Below, in pieces: positions 36,125 through 44,419 of a stretch of 64,000 nt of DNA. How positions within the stretch are numbered: the stretch's first letter is position 1; the number at the start of each line of letters is the position of its first letter. Source of the stretch: Thalassobacillus pellis. GTDB lineage: Bacteria > Bacillota > Bacilli > Bacillales > Halobacillaceae. Below the pieces are notes generated by a model, which saw only the letters and a list, made by a program, of their open reading frames with translations, did no database searches and had not been told where the DNA came from. Where the stretch lies: assembly GCF_016908295.1 (NCBI RefSeq), contig NZ_JAFBDO010000003.1, positions 248,001 through 312,000 on the forward strand, read 5' to 3'. The position numbers and the translations under genes were made by a program.

Positions 36125-37873
36125 TTAATTCAGTTGTTTATGTTTTTTCTGCATTTGGCGTTCGTGTGCGCGATCATGTGCTTCATAACGGTCCATTTCC
36201 ACTTCGTTTGAGAATTGTTTTCCCTGAGGAACGATGGTAGCGGAAACTTCTTTCAGACCAGCCTGGTCTTTTTCATAAACGAAGGAAGCACGAGTGGAAA
36301 TATCCGCCCCAGGGCTTGTTACGAATGGAAGCACACGATAATCGGTTCTCCACTCGGTTGGAGTGACATGACAGCGGACATACCCTCGATAGTCGTTGAA
36401 AAATTTAATATGTTTATTCTGATTCAGAATTCGGTCGGTGTCTGCTCGTTTATCTGCACCGTTCCCCCCTGAGGTAATAGAAGTGCCGACAAATTCTACA
36501 CCGAACACTTTGGATTTCAAGTCATCAAAGTCAGCAAGAAGGTTGGAAGCCCAGCTGGCATGGACATCTCCAGTCAAAACAACCAGGTTATTTAATTTTT
36601 TCTGATTTACAAAATCAATAATTCGATTACGGGCTGGTATGTAACCGTCCCAGGCATCCATGCTGTACAAAGGATCTTCCGGACTCGGCCCATAGTTCCG
36701 TTTAGCAAAGAATATTTGCTGAGCAAGAACATTCCAATGTGAATCAGAGGAATCTAAGTGTCGGAGCAGCCATTCTTCCTGTTCGTCACCTAACAGGGTA
36801 CGTGATGGATCAAGGGATTCCTCTGTCTGTGGTGAGCTTTTGTCTCCATTCGCCTGGTTGGAGCGGTATTGACGAGTATCGAGAACATGGAAATTTGCGA
36901 GATTCCCGTACGAAAATCTGCGGTATAACTGCATGTCTGCGCCGTAAGGCATGGAAGTCTGACGCAATGGCATATGTTCGTAGTAAGCCTGATAAGCAGC
37001 AACACGACGTTTGACAAATTCCTCTACAGACTGACCATTTTCAGGGATTTCATCCGCATAGTTGTTTTCTACTTCATGATCATCCCAGGTTACTACCCAT
37101 GGAAACGCAGCATGTGCTGATTGCAGGTCTTTATCAGTTTTATATTGGGCATGACGGTTGCGATAATCCTCAAGAGAACGAATTTCTGGACCGCGATGTG
37201 TACGGACATTCCCTGTCTGAGAAATGTATTCGTTCGGGCCGTATTCATAAATGTAATCTCCAAGATGGAAAACAAGGTCAAGGTCTTCTTTTGCCATATG
37301 GCGGTAAGCCGTATAATAACCGTGTTCAAATTGCTGGCAGGAGGCAAAAGCAAAACTCAGGCTTGCAACAGAGGAGCCGTGGGCAGGAAGTGTCTTTGTT
37401 TTTCCCGATGGGCTGAAGTCATTTCCAGCTTTGAAACGATAGTAATATTCTGTTGAAGGTTCAAGATTTTCCACTTCCACATGCACAGAGTGCCCTAGCG
37501 CCGGGCTGGCAATTGCATTTCCACGCTGGACAATATCCCGAAAATCCTGGTCCCTTGCAATTTCCCATTGAACTGGATAGTTTTTATCTTGCATGCCCCC
37601 ACCATTTAGCGGATCGGTGGCAAGCCTTGTCCATAAAACAACTCCATCTGGAAGCGGGTCTCCAGAAGCAACTCCTAAAGTGAAAGGGTAGGCATCAAAA
37701 CGAGCTTCCGCATCGGCTTGTACTCCGCCGAGTGATTGGGCAATCACCATACCAAGGGAAATACCGGCAATTTTTCCTGCACCCTGGATGAAGCTGCGTC
37801 GATCGACATCCTTATTCAGGGTTTCCTCATTAAATCTTTGGAACAAATCATTCATGGATCTTTCCTTTGTCAT
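36125..37873 (-). CDS. phoD: PhoD-type phosphodiesterase/alkaline phosphatase, Tat-exported
   Basis: 582 aa. Long Tat signal with 'DRRSFIQGAGKIAG' (about 23-36) and a hydrophobic stretch. The mature part shows PhoD domains: 'FTLGVASGDPLPDGVVLWTRLA', 'FASCQQFEHGYYTAYRHMAKEDLDLVFHLGDYIYEYG', 'VTWDDHEVENNYAD' and 'VVLTGDVHASW', the metal ligands of this family. Degrades phosphodiesters such as teichoic acid in Bacillus. ATG at 37873 has AAAGGAG 9 bases upstream. First gene of the operon. Confidence 0.94.
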   Translation of the reverse strand: MTKERSMNDLFQRFNEETLNKDVDRRSFIQGAGKIAGISLGMVIAQSLGGVQADAEARFDAYPFTLGVASGDPLPDGVVLWTRLATDPLNGGGMQDKNYPVQWEIARDQDFRDIVQRGNAIASPALGHSVHVEVENLEPSTEYYYRFKAGNDFSPSGKTKTLPAHGSSVASLSFAFASCQQFEHGYYTAYRHMAKEDLDLVFHLGDYIYEYGPNEYISQTGNVRTHRGPEIRSLEDYRNRHAQYKTDKDLQSAHAAFPWVVTWDDHEVENNYADEIPENGQSVEEFVKRRVAAYQAYYEHMPLRQTSMPYGADMQLYRRFSYGNLANFHVLDTRQYRSNQANGDKSSPQTEESLDPSRTLLGDEQEEWLLRHLDSSDSHWNVLAQQIFFAKRNYGPSPEDPLYSMDAWDGYIPARNRIIDFVNQKKLNNLVVLTGDVHASWASNLLADFDDLKSKVFGVEFVGTSITSGGNGADKRADTDRILNQNKHIKFFNDYRGYVRCHVTPTEWRTDYRVLPFVTSPGADISTRASFVYEKDQAGLKEVSATIVPQGKQFSNEVEMDRYEAHDRAHERQMQKKHKQLN

Positions 37874-37915
37874 AAAAAATGTCTCCTTTCTCCATCAAGC
37901 TTGAATGCAGGTTCT

Positions 37916-37957
37916 ATTATAAAAAATCTTTTTTAAACAGGTGTAAATGAATGTAAA
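37916..37957 (-). promoter_or_regulatory. PhoP-type promoter of the Pho/Tat operon
   Basis: On the minus strand TTTACA (37957-37952), TTTACA (37947-37942) and TTTAAA (37937-37932) repeat every 10 bases, followed 10 bases on by TATAAT (37921-37916). Known Pho boxes are TT(A/C/T)A(C/T)A repeats at about 11-base spacing placed in the -35 region. No separate -35 element is evident. Confidence 0.7.
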
Positions 37958-38291
37958 TAATGGAATGAAAAGGTAGGAGAAAGGATCTAGGGAAAATGGA
38001 AGGAGGAAGAGGGCTGCATTCGCCAATTTTTAAAATAACCTCTGTTTCACATGGAAAGGTTATAATAAATCCGTTAATCAACTATGAGCTTTTTCGACTA
38101 TATTTTTTAATGCCAGCTCAATAAAAGTTTTACTTTAATTGTCGAGATGTGGTTGTTTTGCAAAATTACATGTTAAGAATGGAGGTTTCCTTAACCGGTA
38201 AAAACAATTCTGAAGGGATATTCGCAAAAAAGTTTGCCATTTGTTTTAAAGAGGTAATCTTAAAGTAATAAATGGCTGAAGGAGGACAAGT
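37958..38291. other. Divergent intergenic region between phoD and the OsmC-type gene
   Basis: Outside the Pho box I see no second regulatory motif. The region is AT-rich and should hold the promoter of the plus-strand gene; AAGGAGGACAAGT just before 38292 is its ribosome site. Confidence 0.5.
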
Positions 38292-38756
38292 GTGAGTGAA
38301 CCAATTGAAATTTCCAAAATAAAAATTATTCAAGAAGAAAGGCCGAACAGAAGAGCTTATATCGCAGATTTTGAAGAACCAGTGCACTATGGGGTCCATG
38401 GAGGAGTTAAAGATTTTTATAAAGCTGTACCCGAAGAGGAACACCCTTCCACACTGGATCACATTGTTTCTGCTGCTGGCGGCTGACTTACTGGAACATT
38501 ATCTGGCGCGCTGGAGGCGCGTGGCATACCGACTTTTCCAGACAAGCTTCAAGGTGAATTCGAAGGAGTGATAGAAGCTCCGGAAAAGGTATTGAAAATT
38601 ACAGAAATCCGCTGTTTTTATAAGCTGATTATTCCGGAAGGTAAAAGGAAGGAAGCTGAGCGGGCATTAGCGGTTTTTGAAAAAAGCTGCCCAGTCGCTC
38701 AAACACTAAAGGGCTGTGTTACGTTTATTCATGATTGGGAGATAGAAGAAGAATAG
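38292..38756 (+). CDS. OsmC-family protein with in-frame TGA at the redox cysteine position (candidate selenoprotein)
   Basis: The GTG at 38292 has GGAGG 7 bases upstream. The frame reads 64 codons, meets TGA (38484-38486) and then continues without any stop to TAG at 38754, giving 154 residues. Around the TGA the sequence is 'HIVSAAGG-TGA-LTGTLSGALEARG', where OsmC-family proteins normally have a cysteine after A-A-G-G; the second redox cysteine is present (C133 in 'EKSCPVAQTL'). Downstream 'FEGVIEAPEKVLKITEIRCFYKLIIPEG' is typical family sequence. A bSECIS-like hairpin follows the TGA. Either selenocysteine is inserted or a single Cys-to-stop change inactivated the gene. Confidence 0.85.
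38506..38522 (+). promoter_or_regulatory. Candidate bacterial SECIS hairpin
   Basis: GCGCGC (38506-38511), loop TGGAG, GCGCGT (38517-38522; one G-U pair). The first loop G is 27 bases after the TGA codon, within the 16-37 base range I recall for bacterial SECIS apical loops. The same bases encode a conserved protein segment, so chance pairing is possible. Confidence 0.5.
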
Positions 38757-38761
38757 GAGTG

Positions 38762-38793
38762 AAAAAAGCACCTCATAATGGGTGCTTTTTTAT
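38762..38793 (+). terminator. Terminator of the OsmC-type gene
   Basis: AAAAAAGCACC, loop TCATAAT, GGTGCTTTTTT. Shows that transcription is meant to continue through the TGA to the end of the long frame. Confidence 0.88.
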
Positions 38794-38913
38794 TTATCTA
38801 CCTTTGCAAGCACGGTTGGAGCCTGAAAAGTTTAGATGATCTTGATTTTTGAGCTTAATCTATGCATTCGTGCATATAAATTCAATATAGAATCTATGAC
38901 AGGTGGGATGAAA

Positions 38914-39843
38914 ATGGACGCATACTTAAGTCAGGCAATCCATTATTTTTCTACAGCAGCCAGGAAAACGAACCACCCTTATTATTGGTATTGTCTGGCT
39001 TCGGCTCAGGCAAGGGCAGGGTTAGCAAGGGATGCTTTGCATACCCTGGACAGCGCTATGCTGCTCGCGAATCCTTACCCATCCCGGCAGAGTCTGTTAG
39101 AGATGAGGAGAGGACTTCAAGCGACGCTCTCCAGACAAATGAATCAGAACAGACCATCCATCGTAGCAGAAAAATGGGGAAATATTGATGGTGATGATAC
39201 GATTGACAAGGTTACTCTTACCGCAACGAAAACATCTGACAGTCCTTTATGGCAGAATATCAACCTAGAGGTACAAAACGGGAAAACCAACCAAGTCCAA
39301 CGGCTGCCTTTAAAAAACAACATGGGTTATAACCCGACACTTTTTCTTGGTGATTTCACCGGCAATAAAGTGGATGACATTTTGGTGGTCATTGATACGG
39401 GGGGAAGCGGCGGTTCTATCTATGCTTATATCTTCTCGGATAGGAATGGCCAGCTCAGGCAAATATTCGATTCTGATTCTTTTAATGAAGCCTATAACTA
39501 TAAAGTGAACTACGATGATAATTATCAAGCCACCGTCATCAGTGAGCGTTTGAAGGAAAAATATGTACTTGACCTGACTTATAAGGGAAAAGATTATTTA
39601 TCCGAAATATATACCCCTAAAGGAAACTTAAAGGAACCGATATCCGGATGGGTCAATCCACTTTCAGGTCTGTATCCAATTGATTATAATCGTGATGGGA
39701 CATATGAATTGGAAGGATACCAAAGCGTTGCAGGCAGATACAATGCTGACACCCTTGGTTATATGCTGACCGTACTGAAGTGGAACTGGGCTGCATTCAC
39801 TCCTGAACGCCAGAATATAGCAATATTCGGTGGACCTATTTAA
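38914..39843 (+). CDS. Protein with helical N-terminal repeat and FG-GAP/VCBS-like C-terminal part
   Basis: 309 aa. Residues 1-65 form helical hairpins of TPR type ('AIHYFSTAARKTNHPYYWYCLASAQARAGLARDALHTLDSAMLLA'). The rest shows calcium-loop-like repeats: 'GNIDGDDTIDKVTLTA', 'FLGDFTGNKVDDILVVIDTGG' and 'DYNRDGTYELEGYQ'. No signal peptide, so it is probably cytoplasmic or spore-associated. ATG at 38914 chosen with AGGTGGG upstream. Function unknown. Confidence 0.65.
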   Translation: MDAYLSQAIHYFSTAARKTNHPYYWYCLASAQARAGLARDALHTLDSAMLLANPYPSRQSLLEMRRGLQATLSRQMNQNRPSIVAEKWGNIDGDDTIDKVTLTATKTSDSPLWQNINLEVQNGKTNQVQRLPLKNNMGYNPTLFLGDFTGNKVDDILVVIDTGGSGGSIYAYIFSDRNGQLRQIFDSDSFNEAYNYKVNYDDNYQATVISERLKEKYVLDLTYKGKDYLSEIYTPKGNLKEPISGWVNPLSGLYPIDYNRDGTYELEGYQSVAGRYNADTLGYMLTVLKWNWAAFTPERQNIAIFGGPI

Positions 39844-40080
39844 TACAATAGGCGCAATTCCAGTAAAGGAACTGCGTCTATTTCTTTTGGAAAAGGTTGA
39901 GTGTTTGTAAAGATTTTGAAATAATTGAAGCGATGCTACCGTAGCAAAAAGAAGAAAAGGAATATAAACAGGTCTTGGTTGATAGTTAGATACTTGTGTT
40001 TGTTTTTGGTGGGGGAAGGAGGCGAGCTAGAAAAGTGTGTGAACTAATAGATTTGCTTGAATTGGAGGAAGTCGGCAGTA

Positions 40081-40335
40081 ATGAATAAAAAAGTTCGATA
40101 TTTTCATATGACATTTGGATATATTGGGCTGCTTCTGTTCGGTATGTCTATGATGAGGTATATTTCTGTGTCTCATGATTCTACTGGGCAAGTATTGAGC
40201 ATGTTCGGTTTTATTGCTGTAATTGATTACATAAAGTTTCTTGAAAAGGCAGCCGGAGTATCAAAGAAAGAATACGTAATCCCGAAAGTTACCTTTTCTG
40301 CTGTATTTTTAACAGCTTTTTTATATTTCTTTTAA
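40081..40335 (+). CDS. Small multi-TM membrane protein
   Basis: 84 aa with three membrane segments (about 10-24, 34-52, 64-82). Start is uncertain: ATG at 40081 lies 12 bases after GGAGG. First of three short membrane protein genes in a row. Not recognised. Confidence 0.5.
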   Translation: MNKKVRYFHMTFGYIGLLLFGMSMMRYISVSHDSTGQVLSMFGFIAVIDYIKFLEKAAGVSKKEYVIPKVTFSAVFLTAFLYFF

Positions 40336-40372
40336 GTAGTCAGTTAACTAATATAATTAGGAGGTGTACTAA

Positions 40373-40504
40373 TTGGGTGCTGTTTTTGTCATAATCATTT
40401 TAATAGTATTCTTATTTGATTTTGCGAAATTACGAAAACAAAACGAGACGATGATAGAGCAAAATAAGAGAATTATCACTCTCTTAGAGGAAAAGAAATA
40501 TTAA
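40373..40504 (+). CDS. Single-TM small protein with coiled coil, 43 aa
   Basis: TTG start at 40373, AGGAGGTG 6 bases upstream. Membrane segment (about 3-17) followed by 'KLRKQNETMIEQNKRIITLLEEKK', a probable coiled coil. Short enough to be missed by length filters but with a strong ribosome site. Similar in design to many Bacillus small membrane proteins of unknown role. Confidence 0.65.
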   Translation: MGAVFVIIILIVFLFDFAKLRKQNETMIEQNKRIITLLEEKKY

Positions 40505-40531
40505 TTGAGAAGGAAAAAAGGTGTTACGGAA

Positions 40532-40780
40532 ATGCATAAAAATTTTACATACTTATTAGGTGTACTTGCTGGATGGTCACTCTATTACATATCGTTTCCA
40601 GTATTCAATTTCCTAAAGGACTTCGATCCTTTTGAATTCGTTTTGTTTGAAGCGATTTTTGGTATATTGGACTTTGCTTTTAAGACACTTGCTATCGGAG
40701 CTGTTATCTTTTTTTCCTTTTTTCTATTGAATGCAGCCTGGGAGGTATATAAAAATAACAAGCAGCAAAATGATTCGTAA
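40532..40780 (+). CDS. Small two-TM membrane protein
   Basis: 82 aa, two or three membrane segments ('YLLGVLAGWSLYYISF', 'FAFKTLAIGAVIFFSFFLLNAAW'). ATG at 40532 has AAAAAAGGTG upstream; a TTG at 40505 is possible. Follows the 43-aa gene by 27 bases. Not recognised. Confidence 0.5.
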   Translation: MHKNFTYLLGVLAGWSLYYISFPVFNFLKDFDPFEFVLFEAIFGILDFAFKTLAIGAVIFFSFFLLNAAWEVYKNNKQQNDS

Positions 40781-40848
40781 TAAATAAAAATAATCAAGCC
40801 GTCATAAATGAAAGCAGTAATAATTTTATCAAAAGGAGGTTTTATTTT

Positions 40849-41226
40849 ATGGATATGGATTTGAATAGACATATAAAAGAGTTGGAAGAAAGCCATTTAA
40901 AGCTGGAGGTTCGTAAATCTCCCGAGAAGCTTGATAAAATTCTGGCGGATGATTTTTTTGAAATCGGAAGCTCAGGAAAAATGTTTGGCAAGAAAGAGTG
41001 TCTTATGAGCGGGGTTACCCTTCACGAAATGAAGCTGCATAATTTTGATATCCATTCCCTTGCACCTGATGTAGTATTGACTACGTATTATATTGAAAAT
41101 AAAACCTCTGGGATAAACTCGCTTCGCAGTTCGATATGGAAACACTGTAACGGTAGGTGGCAATTGTTTTTTCATCAGGGGACGAGAACAGATTTACAAA
41201 TAGCTGATCTGAAGTTTCATAGTTGA
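40849..41226 (+). CDS. DUF4440 / NTF2-like protein
   Basis: 125 aa. 'HIKELEESHLKLEVRKSPEKLDKILADDFFEIGSSGKMFGKKE' and 'LTTYYIENKTSG..SLRSSIWKHCNGRWQLFFHQGT' match the DUF4440 NTF2-like fold used for small-molecule binding. Function unknown. AAAGGAGG at a spacing of about 9 bases. Confidence 0.85.
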   Translation: MDMDLNRHIKELEESHLKLEVRKSPEKLDKILADDFFEIGSSGKMFGKKECLMSGVTLHEMKLHNFDIHSLAPDVVLTTYYIENKTSGINSLRSSIWKHCNGRWQLFFHQGTRTDLQIADLKFHS

Positions 41227-41232
41227 GTACAA

Positions 41233-41272
41233 AAAGAAAGGAACTTCCTCACCAAAGAAAGTTCCTTTCTTC
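41233..41272. terminator. Bidirectional terminator
   Basis: AAGAAAGGAACTT and AAGTTCCTTTCTT enclose an about 14-base loop between convergent genes; T- and A-rich ends on both sides. Confidence 0.8.
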
Positions 41273-42577
41273 TTACATTGTTTTTCTATTTTCTATATGC
41301 TGATCAATGGTAGAATTTAGCTTTGATTCCTTTGTGAATTTCACTGCAATAAGAGAAATAATTCCTGTCAATATAATGAAAATGGATATCGGCGATGACG
41401 AATTGTTGAATTGGCTTAACAGCCAGGTCGCAATCAAAGGCGCTGTGCCTCCGGCTAGTGCCGCACCAATCTGGTAACCTAACGATATTCCTGTATAACG
41501 GACTTTTGTCGAAAAAATTTCTGAAAACATCGTTCCGAGCACTGCCGTAATCGGCGGCCAGATGATTCCTAAGGCAATAGTGGTAGCTGCAATTACCGCC
41601 CATGGTTCTCCGACTTGTAAAAGTAGAAAATAAGGATAAGCATAAACGATCATTCCAACTGTTCCGGCGATGTAAATACGTTTACGGCCGATTTTATCAG
41701 ACAATCTTCCCATAATCGGAATCATAATAGCTGTGACAAGGGTCGCGATAGTGACAGAATTCAGAACGTTGATTTGTTCATAACCAAGTGTATCTGTCGC
41801 ATAGCTGACTACGAATGTTGCAAAGATATAAAATGGTGCTGTCTCTACTACTTTTGCGCCGACGGCAATTAGAACTTCACGCCAGTGATATTTGAACGTA
41901 TCCACCAACGGCATCTTGGAAACTTGGCCAGCCTTTTTCGCTTCCTGAAAAGCTGGTGTCTCATCGATACCTTTCCGGATCCATAAGCCAACGAATACAA
42001 GAACAGAACTAAGTATAAATGGTACACGCCAACCCCATGCCATAAAGGCTGTTTCGGGGAGAAGGCTCATAATCGTAAGGGCGAACGTTCCAAGTAATAG
42101 CCCAATCGGTACGCCCATCTGCGGGATACTCCCAAAGAATCCTTTTTTATTATCAGGAGCATATTCGACTGCGAGCAAAAGGGCACCACCCCATTCGCCG
42201 CCAAGGCCGAGCCCCTGGATAAGCCTCAAGGTAATCAGTAAAATTGGTGCCCAGACTCCGACCTGTGCATAGGTAGGAAGCAATCCAATCAGGACGGTTG
42301 CCCCTCCCATTAAGGATAATGTCAGTACAAGGGTTTTCTTCCGTCCGATCTTATCACCAATATGAGCAAATATAATACCTCCGAGTGGGCGGATAAAAAA
42401 TGTCAAGGAGAAGGATGCATACGCCAACAGCAATCCTATTACTGGGTCAAAACTTGGAAAAAACAATTCATTGAAGACTAAGGAAGCTACTGTTCCATAT
42501 AAGAAATAATCAAACCATTCGATTGAACTTCCTGTGAGACTTGCAATTAACACTTTTCGATTTAATTTTTTGTCCAT
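41273..42577 (-). CDS. MHS-type major facilitator transporter
   Basis: 434 aa, 12 membrane segments. 'GSSIEWFDYFLYGTVASLVFN' at the N-terminus, 'GDKIGRKKTLVLTLSLMGGATVLIGLLPTYAQVG' and 'RLIQGLGLGGEWGGALLLAVEYA' are the metabolite:H+ symporter signatures (ProP, ShiA, KgtP). Probably imports an organic acid or amino acid. GGGAGGTAA before the ATG at 42577. The upstream gene starts 4 bases earlier in the same direction. Confidence 0.9.
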   Translation of the reverse strand: MDKKLNRKVLIASLTGSSIEWFDYFLYGTVASLVFNELFFPSFDPVIGLLLAYASFSLTFFIRPLGGIIFAHIGDKIGRKKTLVLTLSLMGGATVLIGLLPTYAQVGVWAPILLITLRLIQGLGLGGEWGGALLLAVEYAPDNKKGFFGSIPQMGVPIGLLLGTFALTIMSLLPETAFMAWGWRVPFILSSVLVFVGLWIRKGIDETPAFQEAKKAGQVSKMPLVDTFKYHWREVLIAVGAKVVETAPFYIFATFVVSYATDTLGYEQINVLNSVTIATLVTAIMIPIMGRLSDKIGRKRIYIAGTVGMIVYAYPYFLLLQVGEPWAVIAATTIALGIIWPPITAVLGTMFSEIFSTKVRYTGISLGYQIGAALAGGTAPLIATWLLSQFNNSSSPISIFIILTGIISLIAVKFTKESKLNSTIDQHIENRKTM

Positions 42578-42580
42578 CAT

Positions 42581-43552
42581 TTACCTCCCTGTATGCGTAT
42601 TGGTCAATTTCTCATAAACCTTTGCTGCAGTAATGGTGTCCATATAGGCGACACCTACCGACTTATATAATGTGATTTCGTGTTCATTATTTCTGCCGGT
42701 TTTTTCACCTGTAACAAGGTCCGCGATTTCCCCATTGACACTGTCCCATTTCCATGTCCCTTTTTCTGCTGCCTGAATAAGCTCGCCTGCCTCATGCTGA
42801 ACACCCTCCAAGGTATCAACCCAAAGCTGATCAACTTTTGACAGAGTATCGTCACCAAACTCCTTCAGATCCGGCCGATAAGAGCCAATGGCATTGATGT
42901 GGACGCCTGCTTTTAGCGCATTTGCATTGAACAACGCCTCCTGTGATTTTGAACTTAGGGATAAAATGTCTGCTTCCGAAGCAGCTTCATTGGCTGAATC
43001 AGTAATAATCACTTCTCCCTGAAAACCCATCCGTCTGATTTCCTCTTTGAAGATTCGTGCTTTTTCCTTAGTCCGGTTCCATAATAAGACCCGTTCAATA
43101 GGTCTTACCGCCAGAGCTGCTTGCAGCTGTCCGCGGGACTGGGCACCGCATCCAAGAATCGCCAATATACGGGCATCTTTTCTTGCAAGGTATTCTGTTG
43201 CGACGCCAGACCCGGCACCTGTACGCATGACTGTCAATCCGCTGGCAGCAAAGGTTGCCAGATGCTGCCCATTTATCGTTTCTGTTAATAAAATGATGCT
43301 TTGTAAAGTTGGAAGACCTGCCTCAGGATTATTTGGGAAAATGCTGACAACCTTGACAGTTTCATATTCGAGCCCTTCGATGTACGACGGCATAAACAAG
43401 GTATTAGCATCAGACTGGGAATGATCCAAAGAAGTCCGGACAGGCGCATGGGTCTTTTTTTCCGAATATAACCGGAAGCCCTCTTTTAAATCTGTAATGC
43501 ATTCCTCCATCAAGTAAGCGGATTCAATTTCCTGCTGGGTAATAAATTTCAT
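42581..43552 (-). CDS. Ornithine cyclodeaminase / mu-crystallin family protein
   Basis: 323 aa. 'MRTGAGSGVATEYLARKDARILAILGCGAQSRGQLQA' (about 108-144) holds the substrate R/K region and the NAD(P)-binding GxGxxS-like loop. Family members deaminate ornithine or reduce imines such as delta1-pyrroline-2-carboxylate; which one applies is unknown. Forms an operon with the MHS transporter and is divergent from an XRE-cupin regulator, so the three likely handle one amine or amino acid. Confidence 0.88.
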   Translation of the reverse strand: MKFITQQEIESAYLMEECITDLKEGFRLYSEKKTHAPVRTSLDHSQSDANTLFMPSYIEGLEYETVKVVSIFPNNPEAGLPTLQSIILLTETINGQHLATFAASGLTVMRTGAGSGVATEYLARKDARILAILGCGAQSRGQLQAALAVRPIERVLLWNRTKEKARIFKEEIRRMGFQGEVIITDSANEAASEADILSLSSKSQEALFNANALKAGVHINAIGSYRPDLKEFGDDTLSKVDQLWVDTLEGVQHEAGELIQAAEKGTWKWDSVNGEIADLVTGEKTGRNNEHEITLYKSVGVAYMDTITAAKVYEKLTNTHTGR

Positions 43553-43607
43553 TTTTTAATCACTCCTTTTTTGTATGAAAAAGCGTTCCTCCTTCTATGA
43601 TAGTATA

Positions 43608-43630
43608 AAATTGAAGTACCACTTCAATTT
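43608..43630. promoter_or_regulatory. Operator between the OCD operon and the XRE-cupin gene
   Basis: AAATTGAAGT (43608-43617), 3-base gap, ACTTCAATTT (43621-43630): perfect 10-bp inverted repeat. It touches a minus-strand TATACT (43607-43602) that could be the -10 of the OCD operon. Probable site of the divergent regulator. Confidence 0.65.
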
Positions 43631-43761
43631 CGTTGACTAAAATTTTAGAATATTTCGCAAAAATTTACAAGGGAATTTAAGGTTTTATAAGAGAACGTTA
43701 CAAAATACATGCATTTCGGTATCCTAGAGGAGAAAGAAAAAGTAAGTAAGGGTGTTAGAAA

Positions 43762-44304
43762 ATGAAAGATAAGATTGGGAAGGAAATAAAAGATTTACGA
43801 AAGCAGAATAGACTTACATTAAAGCAAGTTTCAGAAAAGACCGGTTTGTCTATCAGCTTTTTATCGCAGGTGGAACGTTCGAAATCCTCGGTTACATTGG
43901 AATCCTTGAAAAAAATATCAGAAGTGCTCGGTGTCAATCCCAGCCACTTTTTCCCTAGTGGGCCTAATAGTGCGGTAAAACGGAACACGGTAAAAGATAA
44001 ATTGGCACCCATCAGCAATTTCATTTATAAAGATTTATCTGGTGAGTTTGAAAAACCGCTATTTACACCGATCCTGGTCACACTGAATCCAGGCGATAAT
44101 AATGGCAAGCCCATCACTCATGAAGGTCAAGAATTCCTGTATGTTCTCCAGGGAAAACTGACAGTGTTGATCGAAGAAGAGGAGCACGTATTGAATCCAC
44201 ATGATTGCATCCATTTCGATTCAACGGTGCCGCATGATTGGTTCAACCGTACGGATGAAATAGTGAAGTTTTTATGTATTTCTCCGAACCCTGGGTCAAA
44301 CTAG
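43762..44304 (+). CDS. XRE-cupin transcriptional regulator
   Basis: 180 aa. N-terminal XRE helix-turn-helix ('IKDLRKQNRLTLKQVSEKTGLSISFLSQVERSKSSVTLESLKKISEVLGV', about 9-59) and a C-terminal cupin ('GKPITHEGQEFLYVLQGKLTVLIEEEEHVLNPHDCIHFDSTVPHDW'). Such proteins usually repress amine or amino acid catabolic genes. Divergent from the OCD/MHS operon with an operator-like palindrome between. Confidence 0.92.
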   Translation: MKDKIGKEIKDLRKQNRLTLKQVSEKTGLSISFLSQVERSKSSVTLESLKKISEVLGVNPSHFFPSGPNSAVKRNTVKDKLAPISNFIYKDLSGEFEKPLFTPILVTLNPGDNNGKPITHEGQEFLYVLQGKLTVLIEEEEHVLNPHDCIHFDSTVPHDWFNRTDEIVKFLCISPNPGSN

Positions 44305-44364
44305 TCAGCGCTCGGTTTCGTGAAAAACGTAGGTCGATGGCGAAAACGGTGATGACGTTGATTT

Positions 44365-44412
44365 TGTGAATAAAAAAAGCCGAACAATGTTGAAACATTG
44401 TTCGGCGATTCT
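44365..44412 (-). terminator. Terminator of the ABC exporter gene
   Basis: GCCGAACAATG, loop, CATTGTTCGGC: 11-bp perfect stem. On the minus strand CTTTTTTTATTC follows, so it terminates the ABC gene. Confidence 0.88.
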
Positions 44413-44419
44413 ATCCCGG

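Noticed and set aside
38371-38571. A 66-codon frame over the OsmC TGA in another reading frame.
   Set aside because: Codon content and amino acids do not match the OsmC family, whereas the long TGA-containing frame does on both sides of the TGA.
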